From Gandjariella thermophila (lineage in GTDB: Bacteria; Actinomycetota; Actinomycetes; Mycobacteriales; Pseudonocardiaceae), in the NCBI RefSeq assembly GCF_005405885.1, contig NZ_BJFL01000012.1:62001-126000 (forward strand): a stretch of DNA of 64,000 nucleotides, in the 5' to 3' direction. The translations under genes and the position numbers were made by a program. The notes under the pieces are model-generated. The model worked only from the letters and a program-made list of their open reading frames with translations. It was not told the DNA's origin and made no database searches. This document shows positions 1 through 6,732 of the stretch, piece after piece (position 1 is the first letter of the stretch; the number at the start of each line of letters is the position of its first letter).

Positions 1-2
1 CC

Positions 3-1130
3 GAGGTCACCGTGCGCTCCCCGGTGCGGCTGCGGGTGGCGGAGCCGGTGCGGCTGTCGGCCACCGGCGCGGTGGACGGCGCTCCGGCGAACGGGCCGGT
101 GTACTGGGGGCGTGGGCTGCACGACGTGGACCGCGGCACCACGCTGCGGTTCCCGGCCGGCGCCTCCGCGCCGGTGGTGGACGGCAACCCGCCGACCAAC
201 GCGCTCTGGCTGCACCCGGAGGCGGGCGGGGCCCGCTCGCTGTTCGCCACCTACTCGCTGATCTTCGCCACGTTTCTGGGCACCATGGGCCTGCCGCATG
301 TACTGGTGCGCTTCTACACCAACCCGGACGGCCGGGCGGCCCGGCGGACCACGCTGCACGTCCTGTGGCTGTTGGCCCTGTTCTACGCGTTCCCGACCGT
401 GCTGGGCGCGCTGTCCCGGTTGTACCTGCCGCAGTTACTGGTCACCGGGCAGACCGACGCGGCGGTGCTGCTGCTACCCAACACCATGCTGCCCAACGTG
501 GTGGGCCGGCTGCTCGGCGCGATCGTCGCCGCGGGTGCGTTCGCCGCGTTCCTGTCCACCTCGTCCGGTCTGGTGGTCAGCCTGGCCGGGGTGCTGTCCA
601 CCGACGTGCTACCCGGCCGGGTCCGCGACTTCCGGGTGGCCACGCTGATCGCCGGATCGGCGGCGCTGCTGCTGGCCGTCCCGATGACCTCGATCGACAT
701 CTCCCGGTCGGTCAGCCTCGCCTTCGCGGTGGCGGCGTCGACGTTCTGCCCGCTGCTGGTGCTCGGCATCTGGTGGCGGGGGCTGACCGCGGCCGGGGCG
801 GCGGCCGGCATGGTGGTGGGCGGCGGCCTGGCGGTGGCCGCGGCGGTGGTCACCAGTGTCAGCTCGCTGACCGGTGGCTGGGCCAGCCCGCTGCTGTACG
901 AGCCGGCGCTGGTCAGCGTGCCGGTCGCGTTCCTGACCATGGTGGCCGTCAGCAAGGCGACCAGCCGGCGGCTGCCGCCGGACGTCGGCCGGATCGTGCT
1001 CCGGCTGCACGCGCCGGACCGGCTGGGCTTCGTCAAGGACCGGGACGTGGCCAGGTTCGGCTCCCCGGCCGACGGCCGGGCGGCCACCGACGGCCGGCAC
1101 CGGCTGCTCCGCGACCGATCCCACCGGTGA
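3..1130 (+). CDS. Sodium/solute symporter family protein, 5'-truncated by the window edge
   Basis: This is the C-terminal part of a sodium:solute symporter (SSS family, ActP/PutP fold), an inner-membrane carrier that moves a small organic solute with Na+. The reading frame is open to the window edge, so the true start lies upstream. About 375 residues are visible. They include the motif TMGLPHVLVRFYT near residue 95, which is typical of acetate/solute symporters, followed by a run of hydrophobic helices and a charged cytoplasmic tail. The substrate cannot be read from the sequence; ActP-like transport of a carboxylate is a guess. The next gene starts about 50 nt downstream on the same strand. 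Confidence 0.85.
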   Translation, partial: EVTVRSPVRLRVAEPVRLSATGAVDGAPANGPVYWGRGLHDVDRGTTLRFPAGASAPVVDGNPPTNALWLHPEAGGARSLFATYSLIFATFLGTMGLPHVLVRFYTNPDGRAARRTTLHVLWLLALFYAFPTVLGALSRLYLPQLLVTGQTDAAVLLLPNTMLPNVVGRLLGAIVAAGAFAAFLSTSSGLVVSLAGVLSTDVLPGRVRDFRVATLIAGSAALLLAVPMTSIDISRSVSLAFAVAASTFCPLLVLGIWWRGLTAAGAAAGMVVGGGLAVAAAVVTSVSSLTGGWASPLLYEPALVSVPVAFLTMVAVSKATSRRLPPDVGRIVLRLHAPDRLGFVKDRDVARFGSPADGRAATDGRHRLLRDRSHR

Positions 1131-1180
1131 CCCGGGTTCACCTTGCTCCCACGGCTGGACGTGGCAGCATCGGGACCGTG

Positions 1181-1513
1181 ATGCCGCTGAACGTGCCCAC
1201 CGTGACCGCCTCCGAGGTGCCTGAGGACGCGGTGCTACTTGACGTCCGCGAACCCGACGAGTGGACCGCCGGCCATGCGCCGCGCGCCGTGCACATCCCG
1301 CTCGGTGAGCTGGCCGGGCGGCTGGGCGAGGTGCCGGAGGAGGGGCAGGTGTACGTGATCTGCCGCAGCGGTGGCCGGTCCGCCCGGGCCGCCGCCTACC
1401 TCAACCAGAACGGCTGGGAAGCGGTGAACGTGGACGGCGGGATGAAGTCTTGGGCGGCCGCCGGTCGTCCCATGGTCAGCGAGGACCCCGGCGGTCAGCC
1501 GGAGGTGCTCTGA
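1181..1513 (+). CDS. Rhodanese-like domain protein
   Basis: A single-domain rhodanese of 110 residues. Such proteins carry a persulfide sulfur on an active-site cysteine and hand it to thiophilic acceptors. The opening DVREPDEW motif (residues 21-28) and the active-site loop CRSGGRS with Cys61 are intact, so catalytic activity is plausible. The length matches stand-alone rhodaneses. The frame is open far upstream, but that part overlaps the symporter in another frame. ATG 1181 (or the adjacent GTG at 1178) gives the normal rhodanese N-terminus. No partner gene nearby fixes its sulfur acceptor. Confidence 0.86.
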   Translation: MPLNVPTVTASEVPEDAVLLDVREPDEWTAGHAPRAVHIPLGELAGRLGEVPEEGQVYVICRSGGRSARAAAYLNQNGWEAVNVDGGMKSWAAAGRPMVSEDPGGQPEVL

Positions 1514-1574
1514 CGGACTCTTCGGAGGCGGACGGACCCGCGATGACGACTATGGGAACGCGCCGGGGTGAAGT

Positions 1575-1596
1575 CCCCGCCACCGCGGTGGCGGGG
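1575..1596. terminator. 22-bp perfect palindrome, possible terminator after the rhodanese gene
   Basis: A perfect inverted repeat whose halves are CCCCGCCACCG and CGGTGGCGGGG. It can fold into a 9-bp G/C stem with a 4-nt loop. It lies 61 nt after the rhodanese stop and 89 nt before the next start. No U-tract follows, as is common for actinobacterial terminators. It could instead be a protein-binding site for the downstream DUF4328 gene. Confidence 0.4.
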
Positions 1597-1685
1597 CGCC
1601 TCTCCTGGCCGAACCGGCGGCTGCCGGGCCATCGCAGCGCCCGGACAACGCGGTCGCGGCGCGCGTTCCGGAACGGGAACTGACG

Positions 1686-2600
1686 GTGACGTATCCGGGT
1701 GGGCCGATGCGGGTGGACTGGGTGGCGACCCCGCCGCCCGGTGCCCAGCCGCCCCGGTTCGCCCCGCGCCGGCTGCCCTACACCGGGCCACCCTCCTACC
1801 CGGCCACGCCGCGATGGGGATTCCCGCTGCTGGTGTGGCGGTGGCCGACGGCGTTGCCGCCGGTGCCCGGGTCGTCCGCCTCGGTGTCGCCGGTGGACCG
1901 GGCCAGGGCCACCGGTGCGGCCGCGGTCCAGGCGCTCTGGATCACCGCGGCACTCTGCCTGACCGCCGCCTGCGGTGAGGGCTGGCGGTACACGCTGCTG
2001 CTGGCCAGCCGTTACGGGGCGCTGTCCGGGGCGGTGGTCTCGCTGTCCGACGCGCTGGTGATCACCACCGGGGTGGTCAGCGTGCTGGCCGCACTGCTGT
2101 CCCTGCTGCTCGCCGTGCTGTGGCTGCGACGGGCTAGGGAGGTCGCCGCGCTCGCCGCCGGCTTCGCACCGCCCCGCCCGGACTGGCAGGTGGTCCTCGG
2201 GTTGCTGCTGCCCGGGATCAACCTGGTGGTTCCGGGCTCGGCGCTGGCCGAGTTGGAGCATGCGGCGCTCGGCCGGCCGGCCGCCACTCGGCCCACGCCG
2301 TCCCGGCTGGTGCTGCTGTGGTGGGGCGCATGGGTGGTGGGCGTGCTGCTGTTCGTGCTCACCGTGCTGTGGTCGTTCCGCGGCGGCGTGCAGGCCGCGG
2401 CCGACGGCGTGCTGCTGCACGCGGTCAACGACCTGGCCGCGGCCGCGCTCGCGGTGCTCACCATCCGCGTGGTGCACTGGATCAACGGCCTGATCGGCCC
2501 GGTGGACACGCACCGGGTGCGACGCGCCCGCGTGGTGCGGGTGACCGGCGCGCCGCCGCCCCCGCTCCGCCCGGCCCGCCCCGCCGGGGTCAGGCGGTGA
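1686..2600 (+). CDS. DUF4328 family membrane protein
   Basis: A 304-residue membrane protein of the actinobacterial DUF4328 type. The first 70 residues are proline-rich and probably cytoplasmic. Four to five hydrophobic segments follow, at about residues 82-100, 113-146, 165-185, 212-236 and 248-266, with a basic, proline-rich tail. The segment PDWQVVLGLLLPGINLVVPG resembles the family's conserved core. Start GTG 1686. The 3' end overlaps the convergent P450 gene by 11 nt. Its role is unknown; the proline-rich ends suggest protein-protein contact at the membrane. Confidence 0.75.
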   Translation: MTYPGGPMRVDWVATPPPGAQPPRFAPRRLPYTGPPSYPATPRWGFPLLVWRWPTALPPVPGSSASVSPVDRARATGAAAVQALWITAALCLTAACGEGWRYTLLLASRYGALSGAVVSLSDALVITTGVVSVLAALLSLLLAVLWLRRAREVAALAAGFAPPRPDWQVVLGLLLPGINLVVPGSALAELEHAALGRPAATRPTPSRLVLLWWGAWVVGVLLFVLTVLWSFRGGVQAAADGVLLHAVNDLAAAALAVLTIRVVHWINGLIGPVDTHRVRRARVVRVTGAPPPPLRPARPAGVRR

Positions 2601-3789
2601 CCGGCAGCGCGGCCAGCCCCCGGATGACGAACTCGCGGCGCCGCACCGGCTCGCCGGCCAGCGCCAGCCCGGGCATCCGGTGGACCAGCGCGTGCAGCGC
2701 CGCCTCGATCTCCAGCCGGGCCAGCGGCGCGCCCAGGCAGTAGTGGATGCCGGCGCCGAAGCCCAGGTGCGGGTTGGGGGACCGGGTCACGTCCAACCGG
2801 TCCGGCTCGGCGAACACCGCCGGGTCCCGGCCGGCGGCGCCGAGCAGCGCTGCGATCTTCTCACCCGCGCGGACCCGGTAACCGGCGATCTCCACGTCGG
2901 TGGTGGCGGTGCGCTCGAAGAGCTGCAGCGGCGAGTCGTAGCGGATCAGTTCCTCCACCGCGGTCGGCACCAGTCCCGGGTCGGCTACCAGCTTCTGCCA
3001 GGCCTCGGGGTGCCGCAGCAACGCCAGCGTGCCGTTGCCGATGACGTTCACGGTGGCCTCGTGGCCGGCCATGAGCAGCAGCACCACGGTGCCGACCAGC
3101 TCGTCCTCGGACAGCCGCGCCCCGTCCGCGTCGCGCACCGCGACCAGGTCACTGATCAGGTCCTCACCCGGTGCGCGCCGGCGCAGGTCGACCAGTTCGC
3201 GCAGGTAGCCGACGAACTCGGTGGCCGCCCGCTCGGCACGGCGGCGCAGCTCCGGCCCTGGTGCGGGTTCGTACATCTTGACGATCGCGTTGCTCCACGG
3301 CTGCAACAACGGCCGGTCTGCCGGCGGGACACCGAGCAGCTCCGCGATCACCTCCACCGGCAGCGGCGCGGCCAGGTGGTCCAGCAGGTCGGCCGCGCCG
3401 TCCCCGGCGGCCCGGTCGGCCAGCCCGGCCACCATCCCGGCGGCCAGCTCGTGCACCCTGGGCCGCAGCCGCCGCACGTGCCCCCGGCCGAACGCGGTGG
3501 CAACCAGCCCGCGCAGCCGGGTGTGCGTCGGCGGCTCGCGCTCCAGCAGCGAGTTGCGGTGTAACAGGTTGAACGAGGGGAACGCCTCCAGTGGCCGCGC
3601 GTCCGACCAGATCCGGCCGAGCGAGCGGTGCCGGAGCACGGCCGAGGCCGCGGCGTGCGACACCGCCACGGGCAGTTCGAGCTGCGGGTGCCAGTGCACC
3701 TCGGCCCGCGCGCGGGCGGCGGCGAAATGCGGGTAGGGGTCGGCGATGAACGCGGGGTCGTGCACGTCGAATGGCGCCGCGCCGGTCAT
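2590..3789 (-). CDS. Cytochrome P450
   Basis: A bacterial class I cytochrome P450 of 399 residues, a soluble haem monooxygenase that takes electrons from ferredoxin. The I-helix motif AGHEA (near residue 240) is a variant of the usual AG-x-D/E-T with Ala in place of Thr. The K-helix ExxR (EELIR) and the haem loop FGAGIHYCLG (344-353, cysteine ligand 351) are intact. The frame extends 20 residues upstream, but ATG 3789 follows GGGAG and yields the usual short N-terminus. No ferredoxin or biosynthetic genes are adjacent, so the substrate is unknown. The Ala replacing the I-helix Thr may alter oxygen activation. Confidence 0.95.
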   Translation of the reverse strand: MTGAAPFDVHDPAFIADPYPHFAAARARAEVHWHPQLELPVAVSHAAASAVLRHRSLGRIWSDARPLEAFPSFNLLHRNSLLEREPPTHTRLRGLVATAFGRGHVRRLRPRVHELAAGMVAGLADRAAGDGAADLLDHLAAPLPVEVIAELLGVPPADRPLLQPWSNAIVKMYEPAPGPELRRRAERAATEFVGYLRELVDLRRRAPGEDLISDLVAVRDADGARLSEDELVGTVVLLLMAGHEATVNVIGNGTLALLRHPEAWQKLVADPGLVPTAVEELIRYDSPLQLFERTATTDVEIAGYRVRAGEKIAALLGAAGRDPAVFAEPDRLDVTRSPNPHLGFGAGIHYCLGAPLARLEIEAALHALVHRMPGLALAGEPVRRREFVIRGLAALPVTA

Positions 3790-4033
3790 GTCTCCCACCC
3801 CGCGGGTCCGCGCCGCCGCGCTGCGCGCCTGCGGACACCGAGCAACCACCTGGTCACTCCGCGGACAGTAGGGCGGCTACCCGTCCGAGTCCACCCCATC
3901 TGACGGTTTTACGTCCCTGCCGGGTCTCGTTGGTCCTTCGTTCGGATCACATTTGAGGGACACTCACGCGCCGATAGGGCAGGCTCGGGCGAACGGCCAT
4001 GATCCCGTCACCGAGGTACCGGACGATTCGATC

Positions 4034-4855
4034 GTGCAACCCGCCGTTGTCGCGCACCGAGGTGCCTCCGAGCACCGCGCCGAGCACACGCTGGCCGCGT
4101 ACGCCCTCGCCCTGGAGCAGGGGGCGGACGGCCTGGAGTGCGACATCCGGCTCACCCGCGACGGTCACCTGGTGTGCGTGCACGACCGGCGAATCGACCG
4201 GACATCCTCGGGCCGCGGCGTGGTCAGCACCATGACGCTGGAGCGCCTGGCCGGCCACGACTTCGGCCGGTGGCACCACGCGCCGCCGGCGTCCGCGGAC
4301 GAGTTGGTGCACCAGCCCAGCGGGCTGCCTTCCGCGCCGGTGGCGCACCGCGGCCTGCTCACCCTGGAGACTCTGCTCGGGCTGCTCGTCGACGCCCCGC
4401 CCGAGGTGCGGCTGTTCGTGGAGACCAAGCATCCGGTGCGCTACGGCGGCCTGGTCGAGGCCAAGCTGCTGGCCCTGCTCGCCCGGTACGGGCTGGCCCG
4501 GCCGCCGTCCCGGGAGGAGTCGCGCGTCGCGGTGATGTCCTTCTCCTCGGCGGCGGTCCGCCGGGTCCGCGAGCACGCGCCGATGCTGCCCACCGTGCTG
4601 CTGGTCGATCGGTTGCCGCGGGCGCGGCGGGACGGTTCGCTGCCGCCGTGGGCCGACTACGCCGGGCCGGGCGTGCACCTGCTGCACACCGACCCCGGGT
4701 ACGCCGGCCGGGTGGCGGAGCGCGGCCATGGCACCTACTGCTGGACCGTGGACGATCCCGAGGACGTGCGGCTGTGCCAGCGGCTCGAGGTGCACTACCT
4801 GGCCACCAACGTGCCCGCCGCGACCAGGGCGGTGCTGGACGGCCGGGGACGCTGA
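4034..4855 (+). CDS. Glycerophosphodiester phosphodiesterase
   Basis: Hydrolyses glycerophosphodiesters to sn-glycerol 3-phosphate and an alcohol, as in phospholipid turnover. The catalytic HRG of VVAHRGASEHRAEHT sits at the N-terminus, followed by the metal-site motif GLECDIRLTRDGHLVCVHD and the late ETKHPV and WTVDD motifs, so the TIM-barrel family assignment is firm. No signal peptide is visible, so the enzyme is probably cytoplasmic. The frame opens at TTG 3953, but codons 3953-4033 include ATA, AGG and ACT, unlike the rest of the gene. GTG 4034 places the HRG motif near the N-terminus as in relatives. The start remains uncertain. Confidence 0.86.
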   Translation: MQPAVVAHRGASEHRAEHTLAAYALALEQGADGLECDIRLTRDGHLVCVHDRRIDRTSSGRGVVSTMTLERLAGHDFGRWHHAPPASADELVHQPSGLPSAPVAHRGLLTLETLLGLLVDAPPEVRLFVETKHPVRYGGLVEAKLLALLARYGLARPPSREESRVAVMSFSSAAVRRVREHAPMLPTVLLVDRLPRARRDGSLPPWADYAGPGVHLLHTDPGYAGRVAERGHGTYCWTVDDPEDVRLCQRLEVHYLATNVPAATRAVLDGRGR

Positions 4856-4959
4856 CCGACCCGGACCGGACCCGCCCGCGCGGGGTGGGCTAACGTCGCG
4901 GACACGGCATTTCGGCAACGGCGGCGGCCGGGGGGAACGCGCAAAGAAGGAGATCCCGG

Positions 4960-5925
4960 GTGAGCAAGCGAACCGCGGTCAGGCGCGCCGGCAAGGCCGG
5001 CTCCCGCGAAGGGATCAATCCGCGCCAGCCCTGCCCGTGCGGCTCGGGCCGGCGGTACAAGGCCTGCCACGGCTCCGCGGGCGGCGCCGAGGACGTGCTG
5101 GTCACCCGGCCGTTCGCGGGCTTGGCCGCGGAACCGGAGTTGGTCGCGCTGCGCGAGTTCGTGCCCTCCGCCACGGCTCGCCTGCCGCTGCGCGAGGACG
5201 TGGCGGCGCAGCGGGAGATCACCCTGGCCACGGTGCTACCGATGGCCGCGGCGGCGCTGGTCCGCGCGGATGGCACCGCGTTCGTCGGCCTGCAGGTGCA
5301 GACCCGCTCCGGCGACATCAGCCGGGACGTGGCGCGCGCGGTGCGCTGGGCGCTGACCGCGGAGCCCGGCGACGCGCTGCCCGTGGTGGGCCGGGGCACC
5401 GGCGAGGATCCCGGCCGGCTGCAGGACCTGGTGCCGGCGGACGCGGTGCTGGAGCCCGAACTGCATCCCGACTTCGCCTGGTGGATTCCGGAAGACACCC
5501 AGCCCACCGGGGAGGTGGCGCTGTCGCTGGAGCGGGCCAACTCGGCGATCATGCCCACCGAGCGGGTCACCGGCGCCGGGGTGCGCGCGGCCTACTGGGT
5601 GGACGCCGGGGAGAAGGCGCACCTGCGCTGGGTTCGGCCGGAGCCGGAGGAGCGGCTGCTGGCCGCGATGGCCCGGCTGTCCGCCCGCGGCGAGCTCGAC
5701 CTGGGTGAGGGTTCCCGGTACGCCGGGTCGTTCCGCGCGCACGGCACCCTTGTCCCGGTCTGGGACCTGGACCGGGAGCGGCACTCCCGGGAGTGGGCCG
5801 GCCCGGCCGAGGCCTTGGCCAAGCGGCTGGATGACGCGCTGGCCACGGTCGAGTCCGAGCCCCTGGGCGAGGCGGAGCGGCGGGCCAGGGACGGCCTGCG
5901 CGGCCGTCAGGTGACCTTGCGCTGA
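4960..5925 (+). CDS. DUF5926 family protein with N-terminal SEC-C zinc motif
   Basis: A 321-residue actinobacterial protein. The N-terminus is basic and carries a SEC-C type zinc motif, NPRQPCPCGSGRRYKACHG (residues 23-41), with the C-x-C-x8-C-H spacing also found at the end of SecA. The rest matches the DUF5926 architecture and has no catalytic motif I recognise. A strong Shine-Dalgarno, AAGGAG, lies about 8 nt before GTG 4960. A TAACGT box at 4891-4896 may be its -10 element. The next gene begins 4 nt after its stop, so the two are probably co-transcribed. Function unknown. Confidence 0.85.
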   Translation: MSKRTAVRRAGKAGSREGINPRQPCPCGSGRRYKACHGSAGGAEDVLVTRPFAGLAAEPELVALREFVPSATARLPLREDVAAQREITLATVLPMAAAALVRADGTAFVGLQVQTRSGDISRDVARAVRWALTAEPGDALPVVGRGTGEDPGRLQDLVPADAVLEPELHPDFAWWIPEDTQPTGEVALSLERANSAIMPTERVTGAGVRAAYWVDAGEKAHLRWVRPEPEERLLAAMARLSARGELDLGEGSRYAGSFRAHGTLVPVWDLDRERHSREWAGPAEALAKRLDDALATVESEPLGEAERRARDGLRGRQVTLR

Positions 5926-5929
5926 CGGC

Positions 5930-6304
5930 GTGATCCTGCACATCTGTGGCCGGGAGGAATGGGCGGCCGCGCGGCCGGAGCAGGGTTACCGCCCTCCGTC
6001 GCTGGACAGCGTGGGCTTCGTGCACTGCTCGGACCCGGGCACCCTGCACCTGCCGGCGAACCGCCTGTTCCGCGGCCGGACCGACCTGGTGCTGCTGGTG
6101 ATCGACCCGCACCGGCTCTCCGTGCCGCTGCGGTGGGAGCCAGGCGACCCGCCCGAGCCGGGGGGTCCGTGGTTTCCACATGTCTACGGACCGATCCCGG
6201 TAGAGGCGGTGGTCGCGGTGCACGACCTCCCGCCCGAGCCGGACGGCTCGTTCCGGCTGCCCGAATCGACCGCCGACCTGCTCGCCGGCCCGATCACGGC
6301 CTGA
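5930..6304 (+). CDS. DUF952 domain-containing protein
   Basis: A 124-residue protein of the DUF952 family. The family start ILHICGREEWAAA, the segment GFVHCSD (residues 29-35) and the late PHVYGPIPVEAVVAV are all present, and the length is full for the family. DUF952 proteins have a fold related to ADP-ribosyl-binding domains, but no reaction is established. It starts at GTG 5930, four nucleotides after the upstream stop, and probably shares that transcript. Confidence 0.86.
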   Translation: MILHICGREEWAAARPEQGYRPPSLDSVGFVHCSDPGTLHLPANRLFRGRTDLVLLVIDPHRLSVPLRWEPGDPPEPGGPWFPHVYGPIPVEAVVAVHDLPPEPDGSFRLPESTADLLAGPITA

Positions 6305-6312
6305 TCACCGAG

Positions 6313-6400
6313 TTGTCCACAAGGCGACCGATCCACTGGGGACGGTCTGGGGAAAGACCCGCCACTCTCCTGTGGACAACCGGGCGGACGCTGTGGACAA
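6313..6400. promoter_or_regulatory. Cluster of three TTGTCCACA (DnaA-box-like) sites
   Basis: The 109-bp gap between the DUF952 gene and the following gene remnant holds three perfect copies of the nonamer TTGTCCACA: 6313-6321 on the plus strand, and 6371-6379 and 6392-6400 on the minus strand (read as TGTGGACAA). This nonamer matches the known actinobacterial DnaA-box consensus. The sites could bind DnaA outside the origin. No AT-rich unwinding element and no dnaA or dnaN gene are near, so I do not call this an origin. Confidence 0.5.
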
Positions 6401-6413
6401 CCCGTGGACGGGC

Positions 6414-6695
6414 TCATGCCCAGCGCACCCGCACGGCGTCGGACCAGCGGGCCGGAAGGTCGTCGTCACCCGTGACGGCGACGCCGTCCCACGGCCGCCG
6501 GTTCCACAGCGCGAGATAGATGTCGGCCGCGGCCCCGCTGATCACCGTGCCGGCGGATACCGGTTCCGGTGTCTCCGTGGTGCGCGGCGCGTGCGGACCG
6601 AGGCGCACCAGCCAGTACCGCCCGGCGTCGGTGGCGCTGACCACGGCGCAGTGCCGCGGTCCACGACAGCACGTCCATGGCGGGCAGCCTGCCAT
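6414..6695 (-). pseudogene. Remnant of a maleylpyruvate isomerase family protein (C-terminal domain only)
   Basis: The 93-residue frame ends with a segment (SGAAADIYLALWNRRP, then VRVRWA) typical of the C-terminal domain of mycothiol-dependent maleylpyruvate isomerase family proteins, which are normally 200-270 residues. The N-terminal DinB-like helical bundle is absent. The preceding sequence MDVLSWTAALRRG sits in a different frame, which suggests a frameshift as well as truncation. The neighbouring LuxR gene ends only 38 nt upstream of this remnant, leaving no room for the missing domain. It could be expressed as a short peptide, but I read it as decayed. Confidence 0.5.
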
Positions 6696-6732
6696 CCGCG
6701 GCCGACAGTTTCGCCGCGGTTGGCCGTGTGGT

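Noticed and set aside
1450-1683. A 77-codon frame between rhodanese and DUF4328
   Set aside because: Arg/Ser/Gly-rich shadow composition, overlaps the rhodanese gene and crosses the 22-bp palindrome; no ribosome binding site.
2590-3789. A natural-product gene cluster around the P450
   Set aside because: Neighbours are a DUF4328 protein and a phosphodiesterase; no synthase, ferredoxin or tailoring genes are present.
6305-6413. A replication origin at the DnaA-box cluster
   Set aside because: No dnaA, dnaN or rnpA/rpmH neighbours, no AT-rich unwinding element and only three boxes.
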